Assembly (NCBI GenBank): GCA_040905865.1
Contig: JBBDQU010000036.1
Span: 62,001-126,000, forward strand
DNA: 64,000 nucleotides
Direction of reading: 5' to 3'
DNA from: Alphaproteobacteria bacterium
Lineage (GTDB): Bacteria > Pseudomonadota > Alphaproteobacteria > UBA8366 > GCA-2717185
This document shows positions 62,937-64,000 of the stretch, one piece after another. How positions within the stretch are numbered: the stretch's first letter is position 1; every line of letters begins with the position of its first letter. The notes beneath the pieces were generated by a model. It saw only the letters and a list, made by a program, of their open reading frames with translations, was not told where the DNA came from and made no database searches. Position numbers and translations under genes: made by a program.

Positions 62937-63658
62937 CCAGTCTTCCGACACAAACCCCGGCGAAAAGGCTGGGCCTCCTCATCGACCTCGATATCTGCGT
63001 CGGCTGTCATGCCTGCGCAGTTAACTGCAAGGAATGGAATACCGGCGGTTACCATGCGCCGCTAACCGATACCGATCCTTATGGGCGCGACCCCCAGGGT
63101 GTCTGGTTTAACCGGATTCACAGTTTCGAGGTTCAGAACGACAGCGGCGCGCGCACCGTGCACTTTCCGAAATCATGCCTGCATTGCGACAATGCCCCCT
63201 GCGTTACGGTCTGTCCGACCGGTGCATCATACAAACGGGTAGACGACGGTATCGTGCTGGTTGATGAATCGCGGTGCATCGGCTGCAAGCTGTGCTCCTG
63301 GGCCTGCCCCTATGGCGCGCGGGAATTTGACGGCGATGCCGGCGTCATGAAGAAATGCACGCTCTGCATCGACAGGATCTATAACGAAAATCTGGAAGAA
63401 GTCGCGAGGGTGCCGGCCTGCGTTTCCACCTGTCCGGCCAATGCACGGCATTATGGCGACTTTAACGACCCTGATTCGTACGTTTCGAAGGCAACCGCGG
63501 CGCGGGGCGGATACGACCTGATGCCGGAAATGGATTGCGCGCCGACCAACAAATACCTGCCGCCGCGCAAACCGCAGATCGGTCCCGACACAAGCCTGCC
63601 GGATGCCAATAGCGCCGGCGGTTTTCTGGGTTGGCTCGACAAACTTCTTTCGGATTAG
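62933..63658 (+). CDS. soeB: Sulfite dehydrogenase iron-sulfur subunit (SoeB-like)
   Basis: This 241-residue protein has four [4Fe-4S] clusters in the DmsB/SoeB pattern: DICVGCHACAVNCKEWN, SCLHCDNAPCVTVCPTGA, RCIGCKLCSWACPYGA and KCTLCIDRIY with the late ACVSTCPANA. It carries electrons from SoeA to SoeC. The TTG start overlaps the soeA stop (TTGA), so translation is coupled. The extra C-terminal tail (CAPTNKYLPPRKPQIG) matches known SoeB proteins rather than DmsB. Confidence 0.9.
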   Translation: MTSLPTQTPAKRLGLLIDLDICVGCHACAVNCKEWNTGGYHAPLTDTDPYGRDPQGVWFNRIHSFEVQNDSGARTVHFPKSCLHCDNAPCVTVCPTGASYKRVDDGIVLVDESRCIGCKLCSWACPYGAREFDGDAGVMKKCTLCIDRIYNENLEEVARVPACVSTCPANARHYGDFNDPDSYVSKATAARGGYDLMPEMDCAPTNKYLPPRKPQIGPDTSLPDANSAGGFLGWLDKLLSD

Positions 63659-63667
63659 GGCGGTAAC

Positions 63668-64000
63668 ATGCATCCTGCCGGCTCCATCATTCTGTTTACG
63701 ACGGCATCCGGCCTCGGCTACGGATTGCTGATCGTCATCGGGCTATACGCCGCCCTTTCCGGCACAATGCCCTCCCCTTTATTTGGCGCGATTGCGCTCG
63801 GCATCGCGCTGGGCACCGCGACTGTCGGATTGCTGTCGTCCACATTCCACCTGGGGCACCCCGAACGCGCATGGCTCGCCGTCAGTCAGTGGCGCTCATC
63901 CTGGTTGTCGCGCGAAGGCGTGATGGCGCTTCTGGCCTATATACCGGCGGTCTATTTTGCATCCGGCTGGATTTTTTTCGACACCGACATTGCCGCATGG
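63668..64000 (+). CDS. soeC: Sulfite dehydrogenase membrane anchor (SoeC/DmsC-like), 3' end cut by window
   Basis: The open frame from ATG 63668 runs to the window end (111 residues). It reads as a DmsC/NrfD-type membrane protein: SIILFTTASGLGYGLLIVIGL for the first helix (two blocks here), GTATVGLLSSTFHLGHPERAW with the quinone-site histidine region, then LSREGVMALLAYIPAVYF. It anchors SoeAB and passes electrons to ubiquinone. TTAGGGCGG precedes the start. The remaining helices are outside the window. Confidence 0.88.
   Translation, partial: MHPAGSIILFTTASGLGYGLLIVIGLYAALSGTMPSPLFGAIALGIALGTATVGLLSSTFHLGHPERAWLAVSQWRSSWLSREGVMALLAYIPAVYFASGWIFFDTDIAAW

Noticed and set aside
1-64000. CRISPR arrays or tandem repeat tracts
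   Set aside because: No regularly spaced direct repeats were seen.

Overview
The window looks like a chromosomal segment of a GC-rich, probably marine or free-living alphaproteobacterium. A Rhodospirillales-like relative is my guess from gene content: class II DAHP synthase, SoeABC, CaiB/BaiF CoA transferases and a selenoprotein of the GrdB family. I found no tRNA, rRNA, CRISPR array, insertion sequence or prophage gene. Both ends cut a gene: a SPINDLY/TPR gene on the left and soeC on the right.

Region 1 (1-18.5 kb) is mostly housekeeping and redox metabolism: a SPINDLY-type glycosyltransferase, nadE, an unknown helical protein with a polysaccharide deacetylase, class II DAHP synthase, the sirtuin cobB, a redox group (glutathione reductase, an unannotated-looking selenoprotein, a glutaredoxin-like protein), succinate-semialdehyde dehydrogenase, a 2Fe-2S thioredoxin-like ferredoxin, another aldehyde dehydrogenase, a CoA-transferase/enoyl-CoA hydratase pair, and glmS-glmU, which supply UDP-GlcNAc.

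Region 2 (18.8-57 kb) is a large surface-polysaccharide locus. Its core is a tightly coupled minus-strand operon (39441 down to 27369). It carries an ABC export pair, a GmhB-type phosphatase, a transaldolase-family enzyme, three SDR epimerases, a kinase/nucleotidyltransferase fusion with the domains in the reverse of the HldE order, a Gfo/Idh oxidoreductase, a UDP-glucose-dehydrogenase homologue that has lost its catalytic cysteine, a methyltransferase and a split transketolase. With the SIS isomerase at 50.7-51.3 kb these make a plausible self-contained route to an activated heptose or longer sugar. Around the operon lie glycosyltransferases, two radical SAM enzymes, an AsnB-type amidotransferase, acyltransferases, a DegT aminotransferase and an FkbM methyltransferase. 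Three large proteins share one unfamiliar N-terminal, apparently glycosyltransferase-like domain joined to different C-termini. Near 24-27 kb the DNA becomes visibly AT-richer, which suggests later acquisition.

Region 3 (57-64 kb) returns to metabolism: a NIPSNAP protein, a CaiB/BaiF CoA transferase, radC, and soeABC, a cytoplasmic membrane-bound sulfite dehydrogenase.

The most notable items are the selenoprotein, with an in-frame UGA, a UxxC motif and a well-placed stem-loop, and the putative higher-carbon-sugar operon with its unusual enzymes.
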